A stretch of DNA of 64,000 nucleotides from Omphiscola glabra (Eukaryota > Mollusca > Gastropoda > Lymnaeidae): the NCBI GenBank assembly GCA_964017045.1, contig OZ024795.1, positions 51,074,850 to 51,138,849 on the forward strand. The letters are read 5' to 3'. Below, in pieces: positions 12,006 through 22,329 of the stretch (the stretch's first letter is position 1; the number at the start of each line of letters is the position of its first letter). A program made the translations under genes and the position numbers. Below the pieces are notes generated by a model. The model saw only the letters and a program-made list of their open reading frames with translations, was not told the origin of the DNA and did not search any database.

Positions 12006-12594
12006 CGCATGTTGAAACATGACAGATGATTCTTTTTTTTTTTAAAAACTTGGATTTCCTGTTCCTGGAAACATTTGGGGTAAACGAGCAGCTTTGCGTG
12101 TTATACATTGATGTGTTCTTTAATAGTATGACAATTTCATTGGTCTGTGAACCGTTATTTTAAGTTTTAAACTTATTCAGTGCGGCGCCATCTTAGAGCT
12201 GAGTAGTTTTCAAGTGTGTTCTAAACTTGGTGGTGCATCGCACAACAAGATATTCTTTTCTTTTTTTTTACTTTTCCATGTTTGAGGTAACAATAAAAAC
12301 AAATAGAGAATGCAGTTTCCCAGAGGGATCTTAGGCCAAGTTTGTTTGAAAGTCATTCCACTGATTGTAAATATGAAGGATCAGTTTCTATAGCCCTAAT
12401 TCTAATCAGAAGTGTAATCAGATGTTGATAGTGTGTAGTTTTTTTTTGTCATCCCAATAATAACTTTCTTTTCTTATATCTGAAGCGTATAGCATTTGTG
12501 CCTTGAAATTTGCCCTTTGATCCGAGTGAAGGCAGGTGAATTTTGGGTAACGACATCACACACACGCACAAAATACTCTCCGATCTCCAAAATA
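12006..12594. other. Presumed 5' flank and 5' UTR of the receptor gene
   Basis: No coding signal. It contains a T-run near 12,032 and a (CA)-rich stretch at about 12,560-12,572 just before the ATG. I could not pick a transcription start or a convincing TATA element. Confidence 0.35.
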
Positions 12595-12652
12595 ATGAGG
12601 CCCGCCGTTTACTTCCTGGTCGTGATCCTATATTTCACCAACGCGGTCTTTG
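12595..12652 (+). CDS. Receptor exon 1: start codon and signal peptide
   Basis: ATG at 12,595 opens a 19-codon exon reading MRPAVYFLVVILYFTNAVFG across the junction. This is a classic signal peptide: a basic residue, a hydrophobic core and a small-residue cleavage region (AVFG). It ends at a consensus donor, G|GTAAGT, in phase 1. It is too short to be found as a long open frame. The start choice rests on the signal peptide and the good donor. Confidence 0.82.
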
Positions 12653-12771
12653 GTAAGTATCATTGATAGACTTTGAAACATTGGAACACTAAATTAGCCG
12701 GATACCGTACACAGTAAATATATTTAAAATGCCAACAAAATAAATGCACTCCTGTTCTAACTTTATTTCAG

Positions 12772-12827
12772 AAGATTGTGAAATTAAAGGCCATGGCAAA
12801 GTTGTCAAATGTGCGAAGAAGTGAATT
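12772..12827 (+). CDS. Receptor exon 2 (approximate 3' end)
   Basis: After a TTTATTTCAG acceptor the frame continues EDCEIKGHGKVVKCAK, which would be the mature N-terminus with two Cys. The exon must end before the TGA at about 12,823. Candidate donors are GTGAAT at about 12,822 (phase 2) and GTGCGA at about 12,812 (phase 1). Only the phase-1 donor joins exon 3 in its clear reading frame, so the exact end is unsettled. Confidence 0.5.
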
Positions 12828-13009
12828 TTACGAGACAATTCATTGGTCGACTGTTAAAATCTCATTCTAAAATTTACTTTTTTTTTTAATTTAGAAAAGG
12901 TTTTTCAAAATTCCTGACATATAAGCACTTTTTTTCCTAGGAATTCTACATTTAACACCCCCTCCCTCTCCCACATAAAGCAACCTACTTCCCTCTATCA
13001 CGTCTTGGG

Positions 13010-13200
13010 GACGGTTCACACGATCAAATTTTCCTTGAAGCATTTGATGCAATTCGTGTATGAAGCCTTGTCACAACTTTCAAATTACTATTTGATCAAA
13101 TTTCCCCCCCCCCCCCCTAAAACAAAAAAAAACCACGCACAAAATAGTGCGTTCATGCAACAATTTGACGCGAAATTTGATCATGTGAACTGACGCTTAG
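13010..13200. mobile_element. Candidate MITE with terminal inverted repeats
   Basis: The left part reads GGTTCACACGATCAAATTTT and the right part AAATTTGATCATGTGAACTG, which are imperfect reverse complements spaced about 130 bp apart. The interior includes a poly-C run at about 13,105-13,117. It lies in the intron before exon 3. I could not fix a target-site duplication, so family and exact ends are open. Confidence 0.6.
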
Positions 13201-13343
13201 TCACAAAAATCACAGAAGCTTTCACTCGTAACATCATTCCTAGCCAACTTGATCAGTTAAAGACAAGAGATCAGAGTTTTGCTTTTTAAACTAACTTCCA
13301 CGTCTATTCAACTGACCTTTGTTTGACCTTTATCCAACTCCAG

Positions 13344-13456
13344 CGGTGATCTCATCCATGGGCAAAGTGTTTATATTTGCGCTTCCTAAAATCCCAAAGT
13401 CCAGAGGGAAACTGGTCAAGCTCTTCGTCAGCAACACGAATAACAGGGACATACAG
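13344..13456 (+). CDS. Receptor exon 3: start of the IgGFc-binding-type domain
   Basis: The acceptor CCAACTCCAG is followed by a frame reading VISSMGKVFIFALPKIP, then KLVKLFVSNTNNRDIQ. The GKxFIFA block followed by a beta-strand pattern and NTNN is typical of the beginning of IgGFc-binding-type domains. It ends CAG|GTCCGT in phase 0 and joins exon 4 in frame. Confidence 0.75.
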
Positions 13457-13469
13457 GTCCGTGTTGTGA

Positions 13470-13820
13470 CATTATTTTTGGTGACATTATTATGGGTGAC
13501 ATGGGTCATTATTTTTGTGACATTTTTCTAGACTTTTGCGGCATTTTGTCATTAACTTGTGACATGTGTCATTACGTATGTGACACTACTGACATTACTC
13601 AATACGGTTTGCGATATTTGAGCGTTAACGTTTGTGCCGTGTGCCATCGTCTTTTGTTTTATTTGTCATGACGGCCGTGACCTGTGTCATTTATGGCATT
13701 TGTCATCAAGCTTGCGACAGGCGTCATCGGGTGTTTTGACATGTTTAAACACTTTTGAGGCATGTGTCATGACACTGTGACATGCGTCACAACATCTGTG
13801 TCTAGCGACATTGTGTTTGT
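13470..13820. repeat. Degenerate GTGACAT/GTCATT-rich intronic repeat
   Basis: Many irregular copies of TGTGACATnTGTCATT follow exon 3. The motif is partly self-complementary (GACAT/GTCA), so the transcript could fold locally. The period is not constant. Confidence 0.6.
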
Positions 13821-14217
13821 TTTAGGTATCCCTTGAGTTTGATAAGACTAATGATAAAACCATGCAATTATTTTCAAAAAGAATAAGACGAAACGACGTT
13901 TGCACGTAGGAGTACAAAGTATTAACAGTTTAGGAAAATAACTTATGTAATACTCACATGCACACCGCTAAAACATACCCCCGAAACGCACACACGCATA
14001 TGCACACATACATAAACAAGTAAGCATTCACATGCAAAGAGACACAAACAATCAAACACTCACATGCACATATAGGCAAACACTCACATATACAAACAAA
14101 CACTCAATTGCACACATACACAAACAATCAAACCCTCAATTGCACACATACACAAACAATCAAACACGCACATGCAGACACATTGCCGACAGCTGTTCAC
14201 ACACACTACATTTCCAG

Positions 14218-14321
14218 ATCGAATTTTCCGTCGAGAGTTTTGAATATTTTGATCCGTTAAACGAGTGGATTATAGTTCCTGCGACGTCTGTCATACAGTA
14301 CAACATGGCGGAGAAATGCGT
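14218..14321 (+). CDS. Receptor exon 4
   Basis: Frame IEFSVESFEYFDPLNEWIIV, then PATSVIQYNMAEKC. The acceptor is CATTTCCAG and the donor TGCGT|GTAAGT, phase 2. It continues the beta-rich IgGFc-binding-type domain. The last 35 bp and the donor are repeated downstream in the intron (see the 52-bp array). Confidence 0.78.
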
Positions 14322-14450
14322 GTAAGTATTGGATAAGGTCTGTCATACAGTACAACATGGCGGAGAAATGCGTGTAAGTATAGGATAAGGTCTGTCATGC
14401 AGTACAACGTGGCGGAAAAATGCGTGTAAGTATGGGGTCGTAGTCTGTCA
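14287..14450. repeat. 52-bp tandem duplication of the exon 4 end and its splice donor
   Basis: Three copies start at 14,287, 14,339 and 14,391, with a decayed fourth after 14,440. Each contains GGCGGAGAAATGCGTGTAAG (GGCGGAAAA in the third), that is, the exon 4 end plus GTAAGT. Since 52 is not a multiple of three and an in-frame TAA follows the first donor, use of later donors would truncate the protein. Confidence 0.9.
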
Positions 14451-14639
14451 AGCAGTACCGTCTGGCGGACGAACGCATGTCGCTAAAGTGAACATTGCAT
14501 CTGCTGTACAGCAGCATCTGGCGTATCAATTACTTTGGAAGTAGAATGGGTAGTGATTGAGTCTATGGAACGAAGTGAATGTATTTAAGGATGGCCTACA
14601 CAATAGACTGGGATGAATGAGACAAGGGTAGATGAGTGT

Positions 14640-14760
14640 GAGAACGTTGGGTTTAGCTTGTGGGGGCCTTGTTGGGTTTAGCTTGTGGGGGCCGTGTTGG
14701 GTTAAGCGTGTGGGGGCCTTGTTGGGTTTAGCTTGTGGGAGCCGTGTTGGGTTAAGCGTT
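14640..14760. repeat. Short tandem repeat, about 4-5 copies
   Basis: Copies of GGGTTTAGCTTGTGGGGGCC and a variant with AAGCG repeat at about 25-bp spacing in intron 4. Confidence 0.8.
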
Positions 14761-15110
14761 TTATTATTTTTTTTAAGTAGACAAATGTATGTTCTGACTG
14801 CTATCAGGTTAAGACAAACGGAACTATAAAACACGGGAGTATGGGAAACCTGGCCAAACAAAAGAAAATAAAGAATAAACGTGTCGGCAAGAAGCCTTCG
14901 TCAGTTTCGGACAATTAAACATGTTTTGTTAATTTTTTTTAACGATATATTATATCACGATAAGCCACGGATCAGGTTAAGCCCGAGATTAGCCCCGCCC
15001 AGCCCACACGCCCCAATAAGATATTACATTTGATATATTATAACTAAATTATCTTCGAATCCTTACTTTTAACAATTGACTAATATCTTAATTTTGTTTG
15101 TTTCACAAAG

Positions 15111-15269
15111 TCCCGATGTGTCGATAGGTGCAAGATGCAGTTACAGAATGCTATCGACCAAATCGTTTGGCGTGACTGCACTTGTCCAGGAGAATACTTA
15201 CTCGCTGGACACCCTCCTGATTTTACCCGTGGAAGCTTGGGGCAAAACGTACATCTTGTATACGGAGAG
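15111..15269 (+). CDS. Receptor exon 5
   Basis: Frame PDVSIGARCSYRMLSTKSFG, then ALVQENTYSLDTLLILPVEA and WGKTYILYTE. The run of alternating hydrophobics, the (S/T)LDTLLILP block and WG-x-TYILYT closely fit the IgGFc-binding-type domain (TxxxLPxxxWGxxYxVxT pattern). Acceptor TTTCACAAAG joins exon 4 in phase 2; the donor is GAGAG|GTTAGG, phase 2. Confidence 0.83.
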
Positions 15270-15289
15270 GTTAGGATGCGACCGCTTGT

Positions 15290-16015
15290 TTCCGACTCCT
15301 TTGTCTGCCTCTTGTGTCTGACTGCTTTGCCGGACTCCTTTTTCCAAGTGCTTTGTCCAAGTGCTTTGTCCAACTTCTTGTCCTAATGCTTTGTCCGGCT
15401 GCTTTGTCTGCCTATTTTGTCTGACTGCTTTGTCCGACTTCTTTGTTCAACTGCTTTGTCCGACTTCTTTGTTCAACTGCTTTGTCCGACTTCTTTGTTC
15501 AACTGCTTTGTCCGACTCCTTTGTCTGCCTCTTTTTTCTGACTGCTTTGCCCGACTTCTTTGTTCAACTGCTTTGTCAGACTCCTTTGTCCAAGTGCTTT
15601 GTCCAACTTCTTGGTCCAAATACTTTGTCCAACTTCTTTGTCCTAATGCTTTGTACAACTGCTGGGTCCAAATGTTTTGTCCGATTGCTTTGTCCGACTG
15701 CTTTTTCCGAAAGATTTGCCCAACTGCTCAATCATATTACGTTCTCCATATGTTTTGTCTGAACACTTTGTCCAATTGCTTTGTCCTAATGCTTTGTCCA
15801 ACTCCTTTGTCCAAATACTACGTCCAAATACTTTGTCCAAATACGTTGTCCAATTGCTTTGTCCTAATGCTTTGTCAAACTCCTACGTTCAAATACTTTG
15901 TCCAAATGCTTTGTCCAACTCCTTTGTCCAAATAATTTGTCCAACTCCTTCGTCCAAATAATTTTTGCAACTGCTTTTTCTAATTGCTTTTTTCGAAAGA
16001 TTTGTCCAGCTGCTT
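15290..16015. repeat. 15-bp-based CTTTGTCC repeat
   Basis: Dozens of copies of CTTTGTCCAACTC/CTTTGTCCGACTG/CTTTGTCCAAATA at 15-bp spacing, mosaic and diverged. The Cys/Phe-rich and Lys/Ser-rich frames over it are period artefacts. Confidence 0.9.
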
Positions 16016-16119
16016 TGACTGGCCGCTTTGACCGACTGCCCGGGTATCCTTTTAGTGTTGTCAGTATTTGCGTCCGCCAACTGATTAACATGGCTGCTTG
16101 CAATTAGTGTGTCACTCAC

Positions 16120-16330
16120 TGCCTATATCCTTCTACGCAGTCAACCGTCTCATTGCCTGGTCTCCCTGTCTCACTGTCTATAACCTTCTACGCAGTCAAC
16201 AGTCTCATTGCCTGGTCTCCCTGTCTCACTGTATATATCCTTCTACGCAGTCAACAGTCTCATTGCCTGGTCTCCCTGTCTCACTGTCTATATCCTTCTA
16301 CGCAGTCAACAGTCTTGTTATTTGGTCTCT
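16120..16330. repeat. 55-bp minisatellite, about 3.5 copies
   Basis: The unit runs from CTACGCAGTCAACAGTCTC through GCCTGGTCTCCCTGTCTCAC to ATATCCTT. It lies in intron 5. Confidence 0.9.
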
Positions 16331-16736
16331 CGGTCTCGTTGTCTCTCCGATACTTGTCTCACTGTATACCTACCTGGCTACTTGACTATCTCACGGCATT
16401 ACTCTCAAACCATCCTCGTTGTTCTTAAACGTTGTTAAAGATCTTTACAGCGACTCCTCTACCATCTGTGCGGCTGTCTACAATGTACATCAAAATTTGT
16501 TTCTGCCCATCTGCCCTTGTTCCCGTCTAACAATATATATAAACACTATGTTAATGCTTTCTGCCCATCTGCCCTTGATCCCGTCTAATAATCTATACAC
16601 TCACGGAATAATCTACATTCTGTTGTGTCCTGTATTATATTCGTTGTGCACTGCCCAAACTGTTAAAATCACACTGGGTCTGATATGTGGTTCCAAGAAT
16701 CGGTCACATTACGTTCTCCCACTCCCAACTGTCTAG

Positions 16737-16880
16737 CTTCAACCCGACCATCGCTGTGGTTACAGAGCAGATGCAGCTGTTGACAGTCAGCATGCGTGCA
16801 ACCAACGCATTTCGCCTTGAGTTTGAGTATCTTGGCAAGCATTATGGTAATGGAACTGATTTCGAGATCCCCCTCAGGAG
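16737..16880 (+). CDS. Receptor exon 6
   Basis: Joined by phase 2 to exon 5, it reads FNPTIAVVTEQMQLLTVSMR, then ATNAFRLEFEYLGKHYGNGT and DFEIPLRR. This is the second beta-sheet part of the IgGFc-binding-type domain. The donor is AGGAG|GTAATA (phase 2). Confidence 0.78.
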
Positions 16881-16972
16881 GTAATATTTATGCTGCCGAC
16901 TCAATAATATTTATTTAGGCGCACATGTGTTCGAAAAAATTACTTCTTAATAATAAATAAATACTCTCAATC

Positions 16973-16978
<6 letters not shown>

Positions 16979-17032
<54 letters not shown>
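16979..17032. repeat. (CT)n microsatellite
   Basis: About 25 CT dinucleotides in intron 6. It supplies a polypyrimidine-rich stretch about 60 bp before candidate exon 7. Confidence 0.95.
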
Positions 17033-17034
<2 letters not shown>

Positions 17035-17095
17035 GCCCCCAATCTCCATTTACGTTCTATTCCATGAACTTTGACCTTATCTTTTAGCTATTCAG

Positions 17096-17166
17096 GAATA
17101 TGAAAATTGCTTTCGAAGACGTATGGAAATTAGTTTCATTGGGAAGAGTAAATTCAATTATTGGGT
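17096..17166 (+). CDS. Receptor candidate exon 7
   Basis: Between acceptor CTATTCAG and donor GGGT|GTACAT the frame is open and reads NMKIAFEDVWKLVSL, then GRVNSIIG. The exon accepts phase 2 from exon 6 and leaves phase 1 as exon 8 needs. It supplies the short stretch that this domain has before the GTRI block. The donor is weak, so this is a reasoned proposal rather than a certain exon. Confidence 0.42.
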
Positions 17167-17624
17167 GTACATCTTGTTGAACAAATTGTATCTTGAAAAT
17201 TAAATTTTTGAAGAGGGAACAAAAAAACTTCAGAATTATATCCTTAAAATATCCTCCATATTCTATCAGTCTTTTTCATTTAGATTAAAATAATACTGGT
17301 ATGTTTTTGTTTTTTCTTTCGAAATGATAATTTGGCGGCTTTTTGGAACACCCTTCACTGATTCTATTTCCATTACCGTGATAAGCAGAAATGATTATCA
17401 TGGTTATTAGATATGCTTACATTGGTGATCAATTATATTTATTTTGGCGATCAATTATATTTACTTTGGTGATCAATTATATTTACTTTGGTGATCAGAA
17501 ATGTGTTGTCCATGTTGTTCGCATGTGTTGATGATGATTGAGTACTTTTACAGCGCATGTGTCCATGTTATTTTAGCATGCTCACATCGCTCTGATGTCA
17601 TTAATTCTATTTATAGAAAAGAAG

Positions 17625-17975
17625 TGTGTAAATGTTTCTTAAATGATTTTTTAAAATCATTTTCTGTTTCCTTCAAAGATTGAGGCAAACTGTTCCATAA
17701 TTTAGGCGCAATAGCTTCAAAAGAGCGCACTCCGTATGACTTCTTTCTGTGTCCATCCCCACTGGGAGCCCTCAGTAAGGACTGTGTTGAAGAGCGCAGG
17801 TTCTGTAAGGATACGTGTTTTAGAAATCAGTTTTTGAAGATAGAGAGGTGCAGAGCCTTCCATACAGCTGTACGCCAGGGACAGAATTGTGTGGTCAATG
17901 CGCTCACTCACAAGGGTGTCGTCCAAGGGTGGCCACGTGATGTCCCCTTTTAACACCACGCTATACAAACACAAC
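17625..17975 (-). mobile_element. LINE ORF2 C-terminal fragment
   Basis: The minus strand encodes DITWPPLDDTLVSERIDHTI and APLYLQKLI; after a frame change, FEAIAPKLWNSLPQSLKE and FKKSFKKHLHT follow. APKLWNxLP near the end is typical of CR1/L2-type LINE ORF2 C-termini. It sits inside a receptor intron, is antisense to the gene, and is frameshifted near 17,730. Confidence 0.75.
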
Positions 17976-18143
17976 TTTACTACGTTCCGAAAACATTCCT
18001 CTTCAAACGTGATATTTGTTTCCGACCTTATTTTGCTCTATAAAGGTAGCAGTTTGTCATGTCACTCAGCAACCGTTTTTTTTTCTTTTATGACGCGGGG
18101 GAAAAAAGAACAAAATAACAATCCTTGTACGGATCTCTTACAG

Positions 18144-18346
18144 CAGGGGTTCTCAACCTTTCTCATGCCGCGACCCTTTAATCCAGTCCCTCTTGTTGTG
18201 GCGACCCCAATCCGCAAAATTATTTTCGTTGCCACTTCATAACTGTAGAGTATGTGTTTCCGATGGTCTTATGCGACCCATAGGAAAGGGTCGTTCGACC
18301 CCCCCCCCCCCCAAAGGGGTCGCGAGCCACAGGTTGAGAACCGCTG
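18144..18346. mobile_element. SPIN-like hAT non-autonomous element, copy 3
   Basis: Starts CAGGGGTTCTCAACCTTTCT and ends CACAGGTTGAGAACCGCTG, the opposite orientation to copies 1 and 2. The interior includes AAAATTATTTTCGTTGC, CACTTCATAACTGTAGAGTA, TTTCCGATGGTCTTATGCG and GGGTCGTTCGACCCCC. Flanks are TCTTACAG and TCTTACGG, an 8-bp target duplication with one mismatch. It lies in a receptor intron. Confidence 0.92.
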
Positions 18347-18799
18347 TCTTACGGCGTCAAAATCTATTCGCAGATGGGAGGCCTTCTCAATATCAACATG
18401 TCATGGTAACAACACGGTAATAAAGACCAGCTTTCAAGGTGAGTTGTCTGCGACGTCGTTCATGAACAGTTTTCTTTTACTGTTCACATTCTTCTATATA
18501 AAGTGTTGAGTGAATAAAATGCTTCTGATGACAGGTTTTTATAAAAAAATTGAACGAGGGGCGTCGTAGACGTCTTAATGAGGCAAAAACAATTAGTAAA
18601 TATGAAACAATATATGTTCAGCTTTAATAATGATGCACACAATGCAAAGATGGACGTTTCGGCAAATGTCTTCATCAGTATACACAAAAAAAATTTTAAA
18701 ATAATTTTTAAAAATGTATATAAGTATACAATGAATTAAATTTTATGGAACTTTCTGGAGGCACATCCAATTTTTGGGTTATTTTTTCTAACGTTTCAG

Positions 18800-18934
18800 G
18801 TACAAGAATTAGTGGACTTTTTAGATTCGGTGTCACCGCTGGAAACTGTCGGAATGAGATCAAGCAAACGGATTGTCCCTTTGTCCATCCTCAGGACAAA
18901 GATTTGGGCCAGTCCGCGTCGAAGATCATGATAG
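18800..18934 (+). CDS. Receptor exon 8
   Basis: After a strong acceptor (ATTTTTTCTAACGTTTCAG) the frame reads TRISGLFRFGVTAGNCRNEI, then KQTDCPFVHPQDKDLGQSAS and KIMI. GTRI...GVxAGN...C corresponds to the central DLxGTxI-xxxPVAVxxG block of the domain. The phase-1 donor ATAG|GTGACA joins exon 9 to give KIMIDMILPQEYLGKEF, which fits the family pattern. The 3' end is part of a 39-bp repeat carrying three more copies of the donor. Confidence 0.75.
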
Positions 18935-19085
18935 GTGACAGGACATGTCTTTATCTCGTGAAGATCATGATAGGTGGCAGGTCGTGTCTTTATCTCGCGA
19001 AGATCATGATAGGTGGCAGGTCGTGTCTTTATCTCGTGAAGATCATGATAGGTGGCAGGACGTGTCCTTATCTCGGGACATTCAC
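18920..19085. repeat. 39-bp repeat carrying four in-phase splice donors at exon 8
   Basis: Copies of AAGATCATGATAGGTGGCAG plus 19 bp recur with GT positions at 18,935, 18,974, 19,013 and 19,052, exactly 39 bp apart. The frame stays open through all units, and each encodes 13 residues like GDRTCLYLVKIMI. Splicing at any donor keeps the reading frame. Confidence 0.93.
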
Positions 19086-19205
19086 CCGGCCAATGGTTGC
19101 TGGAAGGGAGGCAACGGTTCTACGGGTCGAACCAGAGACAGGACTGAATTACAGGCGACGGGACAAAACAGTGGGCGTGACATTTTGGCGATAAGCTAAC
19201 CTTGA

Positions 19206-19208
<3 letters not shown>

Positions 19209-19245
<37 letters not shown>
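19209..19245. repeat. (TA)n microsatellite
   Basis: About 18 TA dinucleotides in intron 8. Confidence 0.95.
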
Positions 19246-19246
<1 letters not shown>

Positions 19247-19589
19247 CCTTGAATTCGTATGATCAAGTGATAACCAGTTTTTTCTTTTATGTCGTTCTTT
19301 TTTTTTTAATAATGAAATTTGTTTTTTTTTTTTTTAAAATATATTTACGTCAAAGACTAAGATTGGCAAAGGCGCGTCAGCCATCTTTGGTCTAGGACCG
19401 ACTAACCACAGTGTAGCACATTAGTTAGCTTCTGTTGTGGGATTACTAGCTACAACAAGCAGCCTATCTTAGTCGGGCTCCTAACAACCTTCTCACCTTC
19501 TTGGCGACAGAATACCTTGCAGATAAAGCTTTTTTTTTAAAAAAAAAAAAGAATTAAATACTTTATAATACCTTCGCTTTTGTATGTTA

Positions 19590-19935
19590 AGGGTTAAAAT
19601 CTTCGGGTGGCTAATTGACCCACTTCCGGCCAACCTATCGAACTGAAACTTGGCACATAGACTCGATCACCAATGACAACACATTCTTTCAAATTTTCAG
19701 CCCCGCCTCCTAACCCCAACCCCCCTAAATATGTTTTTCAAGGGGAAGATGAAGGAAATATGATGCCACTTATTTCATGAAATAAAGTTCCAGTTAACTG
19801 CGCTAAATGAGATTCTTTTAAAAATATCGCAAGTGCTTTTGGTGCGTAATATTTGTTTTTGTTGTTTCCTGAAATATTTTGTAAAAATAAATCTGCGTGT
19901 GAAAGCGGGTGGGTCATTAGAATGTTAACATAAAA
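19590..19935. repeat. Dispersed repeat, copy A (related to 22,330-22,680)
   Basis: Shares GGGTGGCTAATTGACCCA, CTGAAACTTGGCACATAGAC, AAATATGATGC, GCTAAATGAGATTCTTTT and GGGTGGGTCATTAGAAT in order with 22,330-22,680, and partly with 39,200-39,370. It is a dispersed, probably non-autonomous element of unknown family. Confidence 0.75.
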
Positions 19936-20024
19936 TAAAAGAATTTAAAAAAGATTTATTAAGGATGTATACGAAAAACTTTGTTTTTAGGGAGTTGTTT
20001 AATTCTCTCTCCATTCGTTCACAG

Positions 20025-20206
20025 ACATGATATTGCCACAGGAATATTTGGGTAAAGAATTTATTGTCTTGCAGTGGGCTGGCTACCATCGGTCTGCCCA
20101 GTGCCTGGTCATGGCAGGGGAGAGGAACACGACCGTGTTTGTGTCAGCGGGCACCTGGGGCGGCGTAACGAATATTATTCTGCCGGACGAGGGGACAGTG
20201 ATAACG
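20025..20206 (+). CDS. Receptor exon 9
   Basis: Frame MILPQEYLGKEFIVLQWAGY, then HRSAQCLVMAGERNTTVFVS and AGTWGGVTNIILPDEGTVIT. LP...YLGKEFIV and NTTV are hallmark blocks of the second half of IgGFc-binding-type domains. The acceptor is CATTCGTTCACAG, phase 1 in; the donor is ACG|GTAGGC, phase 0. Confidence 0.85.
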
Positions 20207-20227
20207 GTAGGCGATGTCTATAGATCT

Positions 20228-20672
20228 GTGTGTGGGTGTGTGTGTCGCTGAAGACATATTTCCTACTGGTCTAGTGAGTTGTTTTGTGTCGCTGAAGACA
20301 TATTTCCTACTGGTCTAGAGAGTTGTTTTGTGTCGCTGAAGACAAATTTCCTACTGGTCTAGTGAGTTGTTTTGTGTCGCTGAAGACATATTTCCTACTG
20401 GTCTAGTGAGTTGTTTTGTGTCGCTGAAGACATATTTCCTACTGGTCTAGTGAGTTGTTTTGTGTCGCTGAAGACATATTTCCTACTGGTCTAGTGAGTT
20501 GTTTTGTGTCGCTGAAGATATATTTCCTACTGGTCTAGTGAGTTGTTTTGTGTCGCTGAAGACATATTTCCTACTGGTCTAGTGAGTTGTTTTGTATCGC
20601 TGAAGACATATTTCCTACTGGTCTAGTGAGTTGTTTTGTGTCGCTGAAGACATATTTCCTACTGGTCTAGTG
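20228..20672. repeat. 45-bp minisatellite, about 10 copies
   Basis: The unit is TGTGTCGCTGAAGACATAT, then TTCCTACTGGTCTAGTGAG and TTGTTT, nearly identical between copies. It begins about 20 bp after exon 9. Confidence 0.95.
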
Positions 20673-21564
20673 AGGTTTTTTTTGTTTTTTTTAAAAGGGG
20701 GGTGGGGTTTGGAAGGCTCTTAAAAGAGGCATGGTTTCATTTGCCATGTTAACAAATGAAAAAAATTTACAACTGCTTTCTGAAAATAATTGTTTTATAC
20801 ACCAAGTTCTGTAACGAAGACAATTGTATTTACTCTTATTTTTAACGCAGTTTGTTCCCCTTTATAAACCTTTTCAATGTAGAAGGTATAATTATTTTTA
20901 AACTAGGGCTTAATCGGGTGAAGTGTTTAGTACACCGGGTCCGGGTATTGAAAAAAAAAGTACCCGGCGGGTCCAAGTGTTACAAAAAGAATAAGCCAAC
21001 TTTTCATTTTCTACAATATGCTACGAAATCTACTGCCCTATGTCGCAGTGAGGAGTGCATTGCCTTGGTCAACCGTTTGTGTCAAGAAATAACCCACTGA
21101 AAGGAACAGGCGGTTGTCGGATCCTGGTATAGAGATGACGTTTTACGCATGATGACGTCCGCTGTGTGACAGAGCAACACGAGCAATAACAACGCCGAAA
21201 AATAGTCGCCTCCCTCTAACGAAACAAAAATCAACCTATGTTCAGACGTCGCCAATGAATATCGCTGCGTGGCAGCCTTTTGTTCACTATTCGTACGAAA
21301 CTTGCTGAGTTTGGGGACTGGGAGATGTCTTGATGAGAACTATAGCTGTTCGACTAGATTTTATTGGAGTCTTTTTGTCTACGTAAATAATTTTTTACGC
21401 AGAAATATATTAAACCTTCACAATTGTATTTAATTTTTGAATTAAAAGGGAAGTAGTCGTTCCTTCTAAATATTCATAACCACAGTATAGTTGCGAGTAC
21501 GATATTTCGATAAGCGCTTTGCGATGTTTTGCAATTTTGCTAAGTTTCTTTTTACCATGACGTC

Positions 21565-21750
21565 ACCCCTGTCAGGGACGTTATTTGGGTAGGGCATTTG
21601 TCCCCCCCCCCCCTTCCCAATCACCCTGGAATTGTAGGTTTTATTCATGTACTGTGACGCCTCCAGTAATAAACAACTTAACAAGCCGACCAAGTTTTGG
21701 TTTTTGTCATCCCCCCTCCCCTGAACAACCTGAAGTGACGCCCCTGACCA
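21565..21750. repeat. Dispersed repeat, copy 2 (partner 4,690-4,900)
   Basis: Same ordered blocks as the partner. Here the ends GTCAGGGACG and GTGACGCCCCTGAC are visible, suggesting a short-TIR element. It contains a poly-C run at about 21,601-21,613. Confidence 0.7.
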
Positions 21751-21871
21751 CTGTCTCAACTCGAAGCACTGTCTTGCAACTTCGGTTTTTTCCCCATGTT
21801 AGCAATGCCAAAGGTGTTTAGTATTGTAACATTACCTCACTTTCGCTCACCATCACTCGTACATCTTTCAG

Positions 21872-22032
21872 GTGTCAGCTGACACAACTCACTCGTTTCT
21901 GCTGACCAGCGACAAAGGCGTGATGGTCATCTTCCGCCAACCGGCCGACTGCGACCCTGGTGTACATCTGGATCATCAGACGTTCTTGCCGCTGATCCCA
22001 AATCACCTGTTTTACTCCATGTACCTTTGGAA
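21872..22032 (+). CDS. Receptor exon 10
   Basis: Frame VSADTTHSFLLTSDKGVMVI, then FRQPADCDPGVHLDHQTFLP and LIPNHLFYSMYLW. The SFLLTSDKGVMV...DPxxxLxPxxxF pattern continues the IgGFc-binding-type domain. It joins exon 9 in phase 0. The obvious donor, AA|GTAGGT, is phase 2, which does not fit exon 11. Confidence 0.8.
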
Positions 22033-22329
22033 GTAGGTAGTTCTCATTTGGCTCTATGCAAAATATCAATCACGGGGCTGTAAACAAAAAAAATACAAAA
22101 AAATACAACGAACACACTGAATGAATGAAGAAGAAACATAACAACAAAGGTATCAGCAAAAAGCCTTCTTCGACGATTAAAACAAAAACTGTATTCAAAT
22201 TGTATTCTCTTTTAAGTTTTCTAAGCTCATACATAGTGTTTAGTAAAAATTAAAAATAATCATCAAATTCCACAATAGACTTTTTTAAAAATCCTCTATA
22301 TTAACTTCGATTTTTTTTCGTGTGTTTCT

